Of a stretch of DNA of 64,000 bases, positions 15,122 through 25,387 are shown in pieces; the stretch's first letter is position 1, and the number at the start of each line of letters is the position of its first letter. The translations under genes and the position numbers were made by a program. The DNA comes from an uncultured Bacteroidales bacterium. GTDB lineage: Bacteria > Bacteroidota > Bacteroidia > Bacteroidales > Paludibacteraceae. The notes under the pieces were generated by a model. That model worked only from the letters and a program-made list of their open reading frames with translations, had not been told where the DNA came from and ran no database searches. The stretch lies in the NCBI GenBank assembly GCA_900319005.1, contig ONMV01000015.1, positions 24,748 through 88,747 of the forward strand, written 5' to 3'.

Positions 15122-17446
15122 GTGTGCTTCGAGCCAGTTGTTCCCCACTCCACACTCGGCGATAAGGGGAACGGAGAGATGGACGGCATTCTGCATCTCA
15201 GAGACCACAATCTCACGTACACGCTCTACTTCGGCAGCAGGGACGTTGAAGTTGAGTTCGTCATGGACCTGCATCGTCATCTGGGTTCGCAGATTTTCCT
15301 CTTTGAGTCGGCGGTGAATGGAAACCATCGCCATTTTGATGATATCAGCAGCTGTTCCTTGAATAGGAGCGTTCACGGCGTTGCGTTCGGCAAACGAGCG
15401 GACGGTAGCATTCTGCGAATGGATATCCGGCAGGTAGCGTTTGCGACCAAAGAGCGTCTCTGCGTAGCCTTTTTGGCGCGCGAGCTCTTTCTGGGATTCA
15501 ATATAGCTGATGATCCTCGGGAAAGCTGCGAAATAATCGTCAATGAGTTGTTTGGCCTCGGAACGGCTGCATTCCAATTGTTGTGCCAAACCAAAAGCAG
15601 AGATACCATAAATGATACCAAAATTAGCGGTTTTGGCTTTTCTGCGTTGGTCTTTGGTTACTTGGTCAATCGGCAGACCGTAAATCCTCGCCGCCGTAGC
15701 AGCGTGGATATCCTGCCCCGACCGGAACGCCGCTAACATATGTTCATCCTGGCTGAAATGCGCCATAAGCCGGAGCTCAATCTGGCTGTAGTCGGCAGAG
15801 AGGAAGAGACATCCCTCATCAGGGATGACCGCTTCACGTATGAAACGTCCTCGCTCGGAACGAATCGGCAGGTTTTGCAGATTCGGGTTACTTGACGAAA
15901 GACGACCTGTGGCAGTAACCGTCTGGTTGTATGTCGTGTGGATTTTTCCGTCCGCAGCGATATAACCCGGCAGAGCTGCTATATACGTGGTTATCAGTTT
16001 TTTCAGTTCGCGGTAATCCAAGATCAGCCCCACAATCTCATGCTTCTCCTTGAGCGCCATAAGCACTTCTTCGGAAGTGGAGTACTGGCCTGTTTTGGAT
16101 TTCTTCGCCTTGCTGTCCAGTTTGAGTTTATCGAACAGGAGTTCGCCCACCTGTCGGGGGCTGTTGATATTAAAAGGTTCGCCTGCAAGGTCGTAGATTT
16201 TCTGCTCCAAGGCATTCAGTTCATCAGTAAGAGCTATCTCAGCACTTTTCAGTTTATTCACGTCGATACGGACTCCGGCGGCTTCCATTTCACGCAACAC
16301 CTCGACCAAGGGCAATTCCACTTCGTTATAGAGGTTCCAGAGGTCGGCATCGGCTTTGAGAGCCTCCCAATCGGGTTCTTTATTGGGGTTGAAGGCTACT
16401 TCCGGGTTGAGGAGGTATTGGCACAATCGAGCTTCGATGGTATCGAATAACCCCACCCCTTCCCTCCCCACAAGGGAGGGAGATTCTTCTACGGGATCGG
16501 CGAAGAGGTCGAGCTGGTTGGGGTCAGCGGGCTTGGCTTTTTTGGATGCTGGTTTATCCGCCAAACTCGGCGGATTGATGGAGGAGGGGGCAAGTTTCTT
16601 GAGGAGGGTGTTGAACTCGAGGTCTTGATAGAGGGCAGTGAGGGCATCGAGTTTGGGTTCTTTCTTAGCGAGAAGGTCTTCGTCTAAGTCAATAGGAACA
16701 TCCGTACGGATAGTAGCCAGGAAACGTGAGAACTTGATCTCCTCGACTTGAGATTCCACTTTCGTACGCAGGGCACCCTTGATCTCATCGGTATGAGCGA
16801 GCATGTTGTCAATATCGCCAAACTGCTGCAATAGTGCCACCGCGGTCTTCTCCCCCACTCCTTTACAACCGGGAATATTATCGGAAGCATCACCCATAAG
16901 TCCCAGCAAATCAATGACTTGTTCTTTACGCTGCAATCCGTATTTGTCACACACTTCCTTAGGTCCCATCAACTCAAAACCTCCAGAATGACGCGGACGA
17001 TACATGAACACATGGTCGGAGACGAGTTGCCCGTAGTCCTTATCGGGTGTCGCCATATAGACTTCGTATCCCGCCTGTTCTCCTTTCTTGGAAAGCGTAC
17101 CGATGACGTCATCGGCTTCAAATCCGGGGACTTCCAGCACAGGGATATTCATTGCCTCCAGGATCTGCTTAATAACCGGAACCGCTTTCCGGATATCTTC
17201 CGGAGTCTCCGGACGTTGCGCTTTGTATTGCTCGTACGCCTCATGCCGGAAGGTTCCCCCGGCAGGATCAAATGCCACACCAAGATGGGTCGGGTTGATT
17301 TTCTTGATCAGATCCTCTAAGGTTACGCAAAAACCGAATATAGCAGAGGTATTCTCTCCCTTGCTATTCATTCGCGGCACGCGGATAAAAGCGTAATACG
17401 CGCGGAAAATCATCGCGTAAGCATCAATAAGCAGAAGCTTTTTCAT
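15119..17446 (-). CDS. polA: DNA polymerase I without a recognisable proofreading domain
   Basis: 775 residues. The 5' nuclease domain spans about 1-300 (LLLIDAYAMIFRAYYAF; GFEADDVIGTL; GDASDNIPGCKGVGEKTA). The polymerase domain spans about 375-775: motif A SADYSQIELRLMAH, motif B KTANFGIIYGISAFGL, motif C MQVHDELNF. Family members usually have about 920-950 residues; the roughly 190-residue 3'-5' exonuclease domain is missing between them. Only a linker remains, with a QLDLF stretch, the palindrome-encoded ESPSLVGREGVG (16448-16485) and a short DTIEARLCQYLLNPE remnant. The enzyme should still do primer removal and gap filling, but without proofreading of its own. Followed 7 bp upstream by ung. 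Confidence 0.95.
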   Translation of the reverse strand: MKKLLLIDAYAMIFRAYYAFIRVPRMNSKGENTSAIFGFCVTLEDLIKKINPTHLGVAFDPAGGTFRHEAYEQYKAQRPETPEDIRKAVPVIKQILEAMNIPVLEVPGFEADDVIGTLSKKGEQAGYEVYMATPDKDYGQLVSDHVFMYRPRHSGGFELMGPKEVCDKYGLQRKEQVIDLLGLMGDASDNIPGCKGVGEKTAVALLQQFGDIDNMLAHTDEIKGALRTKVESQVEEIKFSRFLATIRTDVPIDLDEDLLAKKEPKLDALTALYQDLEFNTLLKKLAPSSINPPSLADKPASKKAKPADPNQLDLFADPVEESPSLVGREGVGLFDTIEARLCQYLLNPEVAFNPNKEPDWEALKADADLWNLYNEVELPLVEVLREMEAAGVRIDVNKLKSAEIALTDELNALEQKIYDLAGEPFNINSPRQVGELLFDKLKLDSKAKKSKTGQYSTSEEVLMALKEKHEIVGLILDYRELKKLITTYIAALPGYIAADGKIHTTYNQTVTATGRLSSSNPNLQNLPIRSERGRFIREAVIPDEGCLFLSADYSQIELRLMAHFSQDEHMLAAFRSGQDIHAATAARIYGLPIDQVTKDQRRKAKTANFGIIYGISAFGLAQQLECSRSEAKQLIDDYFAAFPRIISYIESQKELARQKGYAETLFGRKRYLPDIHSQNATVRSFAERNAVNAPIQGTAADIIKMAMVSIHRRLKEENLRTQMTMQVHDELNFNVPAAEVERVREIVVSEMQNAVHLSVPLIAECGVGNNWLEAH
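16448..16485. repeat. GC-rich palindromic element inside polA
   Basis: CCCTCCC (16462-16468) pairs with GGGAGGG (16474-16480). It is translated in frame as SPSLVGREGVG at the point where the exonuclease domain is missing. Confidence 0.85.
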
Positions 17447-17453
17447 TTACGAT

Positions 17454-18116
17454 TTACCATTTAATAGGCTCGAGGCCGTTTTTAATCAAATAATTATTGG
17501 CGGCGGAGAAATGTCCACAACCGTCGAATCCGCGGTAAACGGAAAGGGGCGAAGGATGCGATGTTTGAAGCACTAAGTGTTTCTTGCGGTCGATGAACTG
17601 TCCTTTTCGCTGTGCGTACGATCCCCACAACATAAAGACCAGATGTTCGCGTTCTCTATTGAGCGCAGCGATCGCAGCGTCGGTCAGTTCCTCCCATCCT
17701 TTTCCCTGATGGCTGCCGGCTTTGTGCGCTTCGACTGTGAGGGTCGCGTTGAGAAGGAGGACACCTTGTTCCGCCCAACGGCGAAGATCTCCGGAGGAAG
17801 GAATAGGTGTACCTAAATCACGATGGATCTCCTTGTATATGTTCGCGAGCGAAGGAGGTATTTGCACACCATCCGGAACAGAGAAAGAGAGCCCCATCGC
17901 CTGTCCCGGTTCATGATACGGGTCTTGCCCTATAATCACCACTCTTACTCGCTCAAAAGGACAAGAATCGAAGGCGTTAAAAATAAGGCCCGCCGGCGGA
18001 AAACACCGACAGGTCTTATATTGTTGGCGCACATATTGGGTGAGGAGTTCGAAATAAGGCTTGTCAAACTCCGTCTGCAATACGCGTTGCCAAGATGGAT
18101 CTATTCTAACTTGCAT
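17454..18116 (-). CDS. ung: Uracil-DNA glycosylase
   Basis: 220 residues of family 1 uracil-DNA glycosylase, which removes uracil from DNA. Water-activating motif GQDPYHEPGQAMGLSFSV (about residues 62-79), LLLNATLTVEAHKAGSHQGKG and the DNA-intercalating loop HPSPLSVYRGF (about residues 187-197) are all intact. Normal length. Its ATG shares one base with the queA stop (TGATG), so the two are translationally coupled; polA follows after 7 bp, giving a DNA repair pair. Confidence 0.97.
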   Translation of the reverse strand: MQVRIDPSWQRVLQTEFDKPYFELLTQYVRQQYKTCRCFPPAGLIFNAFDSCPFERVRVVIIGQDPYHEPGQAMGLSFSVPDGVQIPPSLANIYKEIHRDLGTPIPSSGDLRRWAEQGVLLLNATLTVEAHKAGSHQGKGWEELTDAAIAALNREREHLVFMLWGSYAQRKGQFIDRKKHLVLQTSHPSPLSVYRGFDGCGHFSAANNYLIKNGLEPIKW

Positions 18117-19237
18117 CAGTCCACAATTAACATAGCGTCGCCGTAATCGCCGAAGTGATATCCTTCTTTGACAGCCTCTTCATAGGCGTGCATCGTCTCT
18201 TCATAACCTGCGAAAGCCGCAACCATCAGTAACTGACTTGACATCGGCATGTAGAAATTCACGAAGAATCGGTCCGCTACCGAGAAAGTATAAGGCGGGA
18301 AAATAAACTTATTTGTCCATCCGTCATAAGCTTTCAGCATGCCGTTCGTACCAGCCACATGCTCCAATCCTCTCATCACTTCCGTTCCGACAGCACATAC
18401 ATGTTTCTGGTTCTCACGCGTACGATTAACCAAATCTACCATCTTCTCGGACAAGATAATCTGCTCGGACTCCATCTTATTCTTCGTCAAATCCTCCACA
18501 TCGATATCTTTGAAAATACCGAGTGACACATGGCTTGTCATGAAGGTGGTTTCAATGCCACGGATCTCCATTCGCTTGAGCAGTTGTTTGGAGAAATGCA
18601 GACCGGAAGCAGGGGCAGCAACGGCTCCTATCTTATCTGCAAAAATAGTTTGGTAACGCTCAATATCCATTTCGCGCACAGGCTGGTCATGGAAAACCTC
18701 TTCGTACTGAGCTTGCGTCTCGGCATCCATCGGGCGACGGATATATTTGGGCAGCGGTGCGCTACCCAAAGCATATAAACGAGGCACAAACTCTTCGTTA
18801 TCATAATCGGTCAAGAAACGGAACGTACGACCACGGCTGGTAGTGTTATCTATCACTTCCGCAACGATAGACGGATCATCGTCGAAAGTGAGCTTATTAC
18901 CGATACGGATCTTACGCGCCGGATCAACCAGCACATCCCAATAACGCGCTTTATGGTTCAGTTCACGCAACAGGAACACTTCAATCAAAGCGTTCGTTTT
19001 CTCCTTATGCGCCCATAAACGAGCCGGGAAAACCTTACTGTCATTGAATACAAACAAATCGCCATCATCGAAATATTGTACCAATTCGTTGACGGTTTTA
19101 TGCTCTATCTCACCTGTCTTGCGATGCAACACCATCATACGCGCATCATCGCGGTACGACGCAGGGAATTGTGCAATCAGTTCCTCAGGCAGCCGAAATT
19201 TGAACTGGCTGAGTCTCATATCATTCGCTTTATACAT
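18116..19237 (-). CDS. queA: tRNA preQ1-34 S-adenosylmethionine ribosyltransferase-isomerase
   Basis: 373 residues. QueA transfers and rearranges the ribosyl part of SAM onto preQ1 in tRNA to form epoxyqueuosine. Matching segments are DDGDLFVFNDSKVFPARLWA, PLPKYIRRPMDAETQAQYEE, GAVAAPASGLHFSKQLL and FMTSHVSLGIF. The ATG at 19237 gives MYKANDMRLSQF; the second ATG at 19219 (MRLSQFKF) aligns better with the family start, so the first six residues are doubtful. Five bp after truB. Confidence 0.96.
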   Translation of the reverse strand: MYKANDMRLSQFKFRLPEELIAQFPASYRDDARMMVLHRKTGEIEHKTVNELVQYFDDGDLFVFNDSKVFPARLWAHKEKTNALIEVFLLRELNHKARYWDVLVDPARKIRIGNKLTFDDDPSIVAEVIDNTTSRGRTFRFLTDYDNEEFVPRLYALGSAPLPKYIRRPMDAETQAQYEEVFHDQPVREMDIERYQTIFADKIGAVAAPASGLHFSKQLLKRMEIRGIETTFMTSHVSLGIFKDIDVEDLTKNKMESEQIILSEKMVDLVNRTRENQKHVCAVGTEVMRGLEHVAGTNGMLKAYDGWTNKFIFPPYTFSVADRFFVNFYMPMSSQLLMVAAFAGYEETMHAYEEAVKEGYHFGDYGDAMLIVD

Positions 19238-19242
19238 ATTCT

Positions 19243-19980
19243 TTATAGGGTTTCTGCCGTCAACCGACAGCTTTCAGTTTGCAATTTTTCTAAAAATTGT
19301 TCTATCGTCATACAATCCTCCACGCGCGTGTTTCCGACACGGGTTCGCCGCAGAGCTATCAAATGGGCGCCCGACTCCAAACGCTCTCCTATATCGCGCG
19401 CCAAGGCGCGTATATACGTTCCTTTTGAACACACCACACGGATGGTCAGTTGCATCGTCTGTTCGTCAAAGGACAGCACTTCTATCTCATCTATCTTCAA
19501 CAGTTTCGGTTTGAGCTCCACCGTCTCGCCTTTACGGGCAAAATCATAGGCACGTTTGCCATTAATTTGCACGGCAGAGAAGATGGGCGGTATTTGCCAC
19601 TGCTCTCCCAGAAACTGGGGGATCGTCTTGTCAATCAACTCACGTGTGATATGCGCAGTTGGATAGGTAGCATCAATCTCCTTCTCTAAGTCAAAAGAGG
19701 GTGTTGTTGCCCCCAATTGGAGCGTGGCTATATACTCCTTCACGTCATACTGGAGTTGGTCAATCAACTTCGTTTTCTTACCCGTACAAACGATCACCAC
19801 ACCAGTTGCCAAGGGGTCCAAAGTGCCAGAATGACCGACCTTCAGTTTTTTCGTCCCTAACTTGCGGCAGAGATTATATCTCACTTTGGCTACCAGATCA
19901 AAAGAGGTCCAATGGAGCGGCTTGTCAAACGCCAAAATCTCACCTGTCACAAAATCCCACATATCAGCAAACGGTTGCAA
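19243..19980 (-). CDS. truB: tRNA pseudouridine-55 synthase
   Basis: 245 residues. Catalytic motif [20 protein letters not shown] (about residues 47-66, Asp in GTLDP), preceded by [15 protein letters not shown]. It makes pseudouridine 55 in the T-loop of tRNAs. The start overlaps the 3' end of uppP by 17 bp. The truB-uppP-DUF3098-ftsX order is a known conserved block of Bacteroidota. Confidence 0.96.
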   Translation of the reverse strand: MQPFADMWDFVTGEILAFDKPLHWTSFDLVAKVRYNLCRKLGTKKLKVGHSGTLDPLATGVVIVCTGKKTKLIDQLQYDVKEYIATLQLGATTPSFDLEKEIDATYPTAHITRELIDKTIPQFLGEQWQIPPIFSAVQINGKRAYDFARKGETVELKPKLLKIDEIEVLSFDEQTMQLTIRVVCSKGTYIRALARDIGERLESGAHLIALRRTRVGNTRVEDCMTIEQFLEKLQTESCRLTAETL

Positions 19981-20770
19981 TAATAGCCGTAGTACCGATG
20001 ATAGCGCAGTAAAGGGAGAACCATATTAGACGCTGACGACGTACTACCTCTAACATAAAACGGCATGCCAGACAACCCGTTACAAAAGCCGCCAGAAAGC
20101 CGACTACCGCAGGGATTAACTCCAACTCACTCGTTACCTCGCCCTGAACAATCTTAATTCCATCCAGCAGCGCTTCGCCCAAAATCGGAATGAGTACCAT
20201 CAGAAACGAGAACTGCGCAACGCTCTCTTTCTTCACGCCACAAAGCAGACCTGTAGCGATAGTAGTACCTGACCGGCTCAAACCGGGCAATACCGCACAA
20301 GCTTGTGCGATACCGATGATAAAGGCGTCCTTGAAACCCACTTCGTGCCCTTTTGTCTGACGCCCTTTTTGCAGCCACTCGCTCAGTGCCAGTAATAAAG
20401 CCGTTACCAACAGACATATGCCCACTAATAGCAAACCATTGCCGAAAAGGGCCTCTACTTCTTCTTTGAAGAAAATACCCACTACGAAAACAGGTATCAT
20501 CGAGACGAAAATCTTCGCCACATAGTTTTTCTCGTTATTCCACTTCGGCGTAGTGAATGTACCCACGAATAGTTGTGCCACCTCTCTCCAGAGAACCACT
20601 AAGGTCGAGAGCACAGTAGCAGCATGCACTAACACAGCAAAACTCAGATTATCGTCTCCAGAAGTGCCCAACAGCGCGTGACCTATCTCCAGATGTCCCG
20701 ATGAAGAAACCGGCAGAAACTCAGTCAAGCCCTGCACAATGCCCAATATCAATGCTTCTAACCAACTCAT
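19964..20770 (-). CDS. uppP: Undecaprenyl-diphosphatase
   Basis: 268-residue BacA/UppP-type membrane phosphatase that recycles the undecaprenyl-diphosphate carrier of peptidoglycan and surface polysaccharides. Motif 1 [20 protein letters not shown] (about residues 8-27) and motif 2 [19 protein letters not shown] are intact. About eight hydrophobic helices. Overlaps DUF3098 by 4 bp (ATGA-type coupling). Confidence 0.96.
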   Translation of the reverse strand: MSWLEALILGIVQGLTEFLPVSSSGHLEIGHALLGTSGDDNLSFAVLVHAATVLSTLVVLWREVAQLFVGTFTTPKWNNEKNYVAKIFVSMIPVFVVGIFFKEEVEALFGNGLLLVGICLLVTALLLALSEWLQKGRQTKGHEVGFKDAFIIGIAQACAVLPGLSRSGTTIATGLLCGVKKESVAQFSFLMVLIPILGEALLDGIKIVQGEVTSELELIPAVVGFLAAFVTGCLACRFMLEVVRRQRLIWFSLYCAIIGTTAIIATVC

Positions 20771-20979
20771 TTCTTAGCACGGAATAAGATAGCAAAAATC
20801 ATGCCTACAAAACCGAAGAGAGCAACCATCGGACCCAACGTTATGCGGCGGAAAGAGAAGATATCAGGATTATACTCCTCACCGGAAGGAGCTCCCACCA
20901 TCAGGGCAAAACCGATCACAATGATAGCAAAACAAACAGCTATCAAAATAAGATTGAGTTTGGGTAATGTATGTTTCAT
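20767..20979 (-). CDS. DUF3098 family small membrane protein
   Basis: 70 residues with two transmembrane helices ([20 protein letters not shown] and [18 protein letters not shown]) joined by a short loop with [15 protein letters not shown], the DUF3098 pattern. Function unknown; it almost always sits between ftsX and uppP in Bacteroidota, as here, so a role in cell envelope growth or division is likely. Confidence 0.88.
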   Translation of the reverse strand: MKHTLPKLNLILIAVCFAIIVIGFALMVGAPSGEEYNPDIFSFRRITLGPMVALFGFVGMIFAILFRAKK

Positions 20980-20995
20980 AAAAAGAATTCAGATT

Positions 20996-21868
20996 TTAAA
21001 TCTCATATAGTGAGTTGTTATCCATGCGGATGTATTTGCCAGTTGCAATAAGCGAAGCAAAAAGAGTGATCAGCAAACCGCTGCATAACACAATACCACA
21101 AACAATTGCAATATTCTGCCATGTAAGCGGCATAAGCAACAATCCCATACGGAACTGCACGTAATACACCATACCACTAAGTACCGCCAATGCTGCGATT
21201 CCCGAGAGAAAACCGATCAGCACGTTACGCAAAACAAACGGACGTCGAGTCACCCACGATGTAGCACCCACTAATGTCATCGTATTAATCAAAAAGCGCT
21301 TTGCATAAATCTGCAAACGAATTGTATTGACAATCAACACCATCGAAACCAACAAGAGCAACAAAGCAGCTCCCAGCAGTATAAATGAGAAATCATGCAC
21401 GTTTCGATTCATCAAATCCGCCAAATCATGAGGATAGATTACTTGCGACACATATGGCAACGACTCCAATTTCGAAACCATAACCGCCAAACTATCCGGA
21501 TGGCTATAGGCATCGGACGGATGTATCTCATAACTTGCGGAAAGCGGATTATAGCCCAGAAAGGCAGTTGGGTCTTCACCCAACGAGGTTATATGTTCAT
21601 GCAAAGCGTCCTCTTTGGACACATAACGATAACTACTATACCCTTCATTGACATCCAGCATCCGCTCAAGACGGGCACACTGCGTGCTATCTGCCTCTTC
21701 GGTCAATACTACCGTTAGCGTAATGTTCTCACGCATGCGCGTAAGAAGCGCTCCTGCCGATAGCAGGAGCACACTTTCCAACCCAATCAGACATAACACA
21801 AGCGTTACGCTGACTGCGGAAATGAAATAAGAATTTCTAAATCTGTGCTTACGCATTAATACTCCCAA
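20996..21868 (-). CDS. ftsX: Cell division protein FtsX
   Basis: 290 residues, an ABC transporter-like permease without its own ATPase. One N-terminal helix (SYFISAVSVTLVLCLIGLESV), a periplasmic domain (about residues 45-165) and three C-terminal helices match FtsX topology. With FtsE it activates periplasmic cell wall hydrolases at the division site; the EnvC-like protein at 56945-58195 is a natural partner. ftsE is not in the window. Its start overlaps the end of gldN by 13 bp. Confidence 0.92.
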   Translation of the reverse strand: MGVLMRKHRFRNSYFISAVSVTLVLCLIGLESVLLLSAGALLTRMRENITLTVVLTEEADSTQCARLERMLDVNEGYSSYRYVSKEDALHEHITSLGEDPTAFLGYNPLSASYEIHPSDAYSHPDSLAVMVSKLESLPYVSQVIYPHDLADLMNRNVHDFSFILLGAALLLLLVSMVLIVNTIRLQIYAKRFLINTMTLVGATSWVTRRPFVLRNVLIGFLSGIAALAVLSGMVYYVQFRMGLLLMPLTWQNIAIVCGIVLCSGLLITLFASLIATGKYIRMDNNSLYEI

Positions 21869-22803
21869 AGATCTTGCTCAAAATTAAGCAACTCTGTTGC
21901 GATACGTTCTTGCTCCTGGCGCACCTTTTCTTCATCGCCCGTATAATCGGGGATCCAGCGGTTATACATATTACCCTCACCTACAATGTACGAAGTGTAA
22001 AGACGTTTTTGGAAAAACTCGTCAAAGGTTACACGTTTCGTCTCGTTGCGGTTAGGTATAGCATACTGCATAGCCAGATAGGGACGAAGTCCATCAAACG
22101 GAATCCAGAACATAATCGACTCACGCAAAGATTGCATAATATTCGAATTGTCACGTGTGGATATCTTATCTGACTGAAGAGGAGCTATCGCCATAATCTT
22201 TGTATGGAGGCGCGATGTGTGCTTGTCGAAGAACACAATCTCTTGCGTTAGATACTTAATCTGATTCTTAACGATTTTCTCAAACGGATAGAAGTGGAAA
22301 GATAACTCGTCAGCAATACTGTCATAGTGTACCAACATAGCATCCGAAGAAGAGATATCATAGTGCGAAGGATCATCCGAATAGTCCACCAGAGGATCAT
22401 CCACCATAAACATCATCGGAATAGAAGTACGGCTAACAGGATCCTGTTTGAAATCAGGCTTGATGGTCTCCATATTCTTCTCGTAAATCGGCATACCATC
22501 CACCACTGCATCCGTAATCACTTTAAAGAGATTACGATAGTCGATATCATCCGATTTGGTTGGGAAATACAACTGATAGTTCTGCTTATAGCGCATATCG
22601 ATAATACGATACACATAGCGGGACCATATTACGTCATCCCAACGATGATCTACCATCACGATGGTATCATGTGCTTCTGAATACTCCTCTGTCTGGATAC
22701 GGGCACTACCCACCTCATCGAAGAACGAGATAACCTTATGCTGCGCGTGTGCCGTAAAGACACCCAGCATTAAGCTTGCGATAATACTAAGTTTCTTAAT
22801 CAT
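21856..22803 (-). CDS. gldN: Type IX secretion system / gliding protein GldN (PorN)
   Basis: 315 residues with signal peptide ending TAHAQ (residue 20). The body has VDHRWDDVIWSRYVYRIIDM and YFPTKSDDIDYRNLFKVITD, the GldN/PorN family pattern. PorN forms the periplasmic ring of the T9SS with PorK. It is the last por gene in the cluster porP-K-L-M-N, 12 bp after gldM, and leads into ftsX. Confidence 0.95.
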   Translation of the reverse strand: MIKKLSIIASLMLGVFTAHAQHKVISFFDEVGSARIQTEEYSEAHDTIVMVDHRWDDVIWSRYVYRIIDMRYKQNYQLYFPTKSDDIDYRNLFKVITDAVVDGMPIYEKNMETIKPDFKQDPVSRTSIPMMFMVDDPLVDYSDDPSHYDISSSDAMLVHYDSIADELSFHFYPFEKIVKNQIKYLTQEIVFFDKHTSRLHTKIMAIAPLQSDKISTRDNSNIMQSLRESIMFWIPFDGLRPYLAMQYAIPNRNETKRVTFDEFFQKRLYTSYIVGEGNMYNRWIPDYTGDEEKVRQEQERIATELLNFEQDLWEY

Positions 22804-22815
22804 ATTCTTTTGGTA

Positions 22816-24384
22816 TTAATTCAGATATAGAGGAATTGGTGCCAAACGGGTTTCTTTACCATCCGGACCTTTTGCGCGAACATCCGTAATGACCACGATA
22901 GCACCCATTTTCAGTTTACCAAGGCGATCCATCTGATCTCGAGTAAACTTATTACCGCGCGCCTCGGTAAAGACTCCGTTGATATTAACCTTAAAGCTTG
23001 TGATGTCGTACGGGAGGTCTAACAAACCATCCGGTCCATACGAAGCAATCACAGTAGCCGATGAATTCAAGAGCGCACCACGGGAAATACTACCTTCATT
23101 ATACTCTTTTTCACCAGACTTAAAGTAAGCACCCGGTTTTGGCAATGCTTTAACACGATAATCTCGGCTACCCATAGACTGCATACGACCGTCCAGTTCT
23201 GCCGAAACAGAAATCGTAACACTCTTCGTATTATCGCCCGGTTTGATGATCCAAAGACCACCTTGCTGACGAACAGTAGCTCCATTAACATTCACTTTGA
23301 CTTTATCATTCGCCACACCAGGAACTGAAATAGAGAACTTATTGTCATAGCCGCGGTACATAATGTTGAGATCCGTATTCGAAATCGTCACAGCAGGTTC
23401 ACCCACACTATACTCACTCGAAAATGGCAGGTTCTCCATTGCTCCAGTCGAAGGATTCTGATAAGCAATCCAACCCGAATATTTCTTTAAACCGACACCA
23501 GAAGCCGCTACTTCGTAAATACCTTGGTCATTAATACGCTGACCCTCAATGTAATACTCAGGACGCTGCGTCGAATCTACTGCTGCAAGAATAATCTGTG
23601 CAGAATATTTACCACCACGTATCACATAGTTCGAGTTCGGTATCACGTACGCGTTCAATTTATTCACGCGCAGGTCACCCGCATCCGTGCGATCCATCAA
23701 GTATTGGATTAACTGACTCTCGGTTGTACGAACATCATTCTGCATTTTAGTCAGAATGGTAATTGAAGCGCCGACAGGCATACCGTCAAATACAGCCACT
23801 TCCCAGTCGCACGAATCTTTCTCGTGCGCATTCCAACCACGCTCTGTCGCCAAAGATTGACGAATAGCATTGCGCAACTCAACATCATTCTCAGCCAAAT
23901 TAGCTGCGTAGTCACGGTAATATGCCACCATTTCCTTGAGAATCAAGCCATTACCTTGTACAATAGCATACTGGCCCGTCACATCCAAATTGGAGTTTCC
24001 TTCAATATGCATTGTCGGATCCAAACCTTGCGCTTTCAACTCATCCACCTGTTTCTTTCCATCAGCCAAGATAGCAATATGCTCCTTGAAATCCTGAATA
24101 TAATTAAACAGCGAGTCGGCACGTCTCTGTACCTCTTTTGCCTTATCGAACCACTCCTGTGTCTTTTCAGGGTTATCGGCATTAGCCGCCTGGAAGTCAC
24201 GATAGAGTTTTGCATTACGCGTATCCGATGCAGCGATAGAGGAATGCAGACTATTGTCCACCAACGTAAAACCATTTAAGATATCTGTACTTACGTTCAA
24301 TGCCAACATGGCAGTGAGCACCAAGTACATCATACCTATCATTTTTTGTCTCGGAGTTTCCGGACAGTTTTTTGCTCCACCCAT
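22816..24384 (-). CDS. gldM: Type IX secretion / gliding protein GldM (PorM)
   Basis: 522 residues. N-terminal motif PRQKMIGMMYLVLTAMLALN (about residues 11-30) is the single transmembrane helix that interacts with GldL; the rest is a long periplasmic region of four domains. GldM and GldL make the proton-driven motor of the T9SS and transmit energy to the PorK/N ring. Length equals known GldM proteins. Start codon at 24384, 24 bp after the gldL stop. Confidence 0.96.
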   Translation of the reverse strand: MGGAKNCPETPRQKMIGMMYLVLTAMLALNVSTDILNGFTLVDNSLHSSIAASDTRNAKLYRDFQAANADNPEKTQEWFDKAKEVQRRADSLFNYIQDFKEHIAILADGKKQVDELKAQGLDPTMHIEGNSNLDVTGQYAIVQGNGLILKEMVAYYRDYAANLAENDVELRNAIRQSLATERGWNAHEKDSCDWEVAVFDGMPVGASITILTKMQNDVRTTESQLIQYLMDRTDAGDLRVNKLNAYVIPNSNYVIRGGKYSAQIILAAVDSTQRPEYYIEGQRINDQGIYEVAASGVGLKKYSGWIAYQNPSTGAMENLPFSSEYSVGEPAVTISNTDLNIMYRGYDNKFSISVPGVANDKVKVNVNGATVRQQGGLWIIKPGDNTKSVTISVSAELDGRMQSMGSRDYRVKALPKPGAYFKSGEKEYNEGSISRGALLNSSATVIASYGPDGLLDLPYDITSFKVNINGVFTEARGNKFTRDQMDRLGKLKMGAIVVITDVRAKGPDGKETRLAPIPLYLN

Positions 24385-24408
24385 TGCTGAAGTGTTTAAA
24401 TGTTAAAC

Positions 24409-25353
24409 TTATGCAAGCGCATTAAGCATATTTCCATAAATAGAGTTCAAATCAGCCACCTGCTTATGCAACTGTTTGGTACCCGCCGCAAATGCAGCCT
24501 GAGCCTCTGCAGCTTCCTTTGCCGAAGCGGTAACAGCCTTTTGAGCCTCTGTCTGAGCATTTAAAGCCTGTAATTGCAGCTCGTAAACGGAATTCAACGA
24601 AGCCAGCTTCTGTCCCATATCTGCAACACCTTGCTTGTAAGCTTTTGTCTCATCTGCTACGCTCTTCATATCAGCGCTTACCTGCGTGTAACTCTGCGCC
24701 AAATTAGCAGTTGCGGCAGCATACGAATCAACTGCTGCTCCTGCAGCTGACATCTTTGAGGAGTACGCCTCTGTTGCAACACCTGCTGCCTCTAATTTTT
24801 CACCCAACTTAACACCTGTCTGAGCTACTTTGCCTAACTCGGCAAACTGCGAAGCCGTTTTGGCCAAATCAGCGATACCATCCTTCAGTGCCTTCATATC
24901 CTCATCTTTGAGAGAAGGAACTTTAGCGCTTGTTGCCTCACCTGGAGCGGCAACAGGAGCAACTGACGAAGCGGCAAGACCACTCGTAGCAGCTACGGCA
25001 CCACCTGCAACACCCGCTCCCAACAACGTCGGACGAGCCTGATGCGATTTCTCTTCGAGCAACTCAGGCTTTGTTCCATACTCCAACAATTGCGGGAACA
25101 CATTCTCCCAGTGGAACTCAGGATGCGGATGCTCTAATGTTCCAATGAGGAACAAGAAAGCCTCAGTAAACATACCCACCATCAAAACCTGACTTGCGCC
25201 CGGCCAGTGGAGAATCTTAAACAATGCACCGATAATTACGACTGATGCACCAACCGAATAAACGATGTTCGTAATGTTTTTTCCTTGGTAAGACTCATAC
25301 CAATGCATGAACCTTGCGCCAAAACCTTGCTTTGCAGCATTTTCTGTAGCCAT
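24409..25353 (-). CDS. gldL: Type IX secretion / gliding motor protein GldL (PorL)
   Basis: 314 residues. Two transmembrane helices (NIVYSVGASVVIIGALFKIL and VLMVGMFTEAFLFLIGTLEH, the second with the conserved Glu of the proton path) followed by the PHPEFHWENVFPQL stretch typical of GldL. The C-terminal 200 residues are rich in Ala and predicted coiled-coil in the cytoplasm. Partner of GldM. Confidence 0.96.
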   Translation of the reverse strand: MATENAAKQGFGARFMHWYESYQGKNITNIVYSVGASVVIIGALFKILHWPGASQVLMVGMFTEAFLFLIGTLEHPHPEFHWENVFPQLLEYGTKPELLEEKSHQARPTLLGAGVAGGAVAATSGLAASSVAPVAAPGEATSAKVPSLKDEDMKALKDGIADLAKTASQFAELGKVAQTGVKLGEKLEAAGVATEAYSSKMSAAGAAVDSYAAATANLAQSYTQVSADMKSVADETKAYKQGVADMGQKLASLNSVYELQLQALNAQTEAQKAVTASAKEAAEAQAAFAAGTKQLHKQVADLNSIYGNMLNALA

Positions 25354-25387
25354 AATGTATGTAACTTTTAATATTTTTTATCTATTT

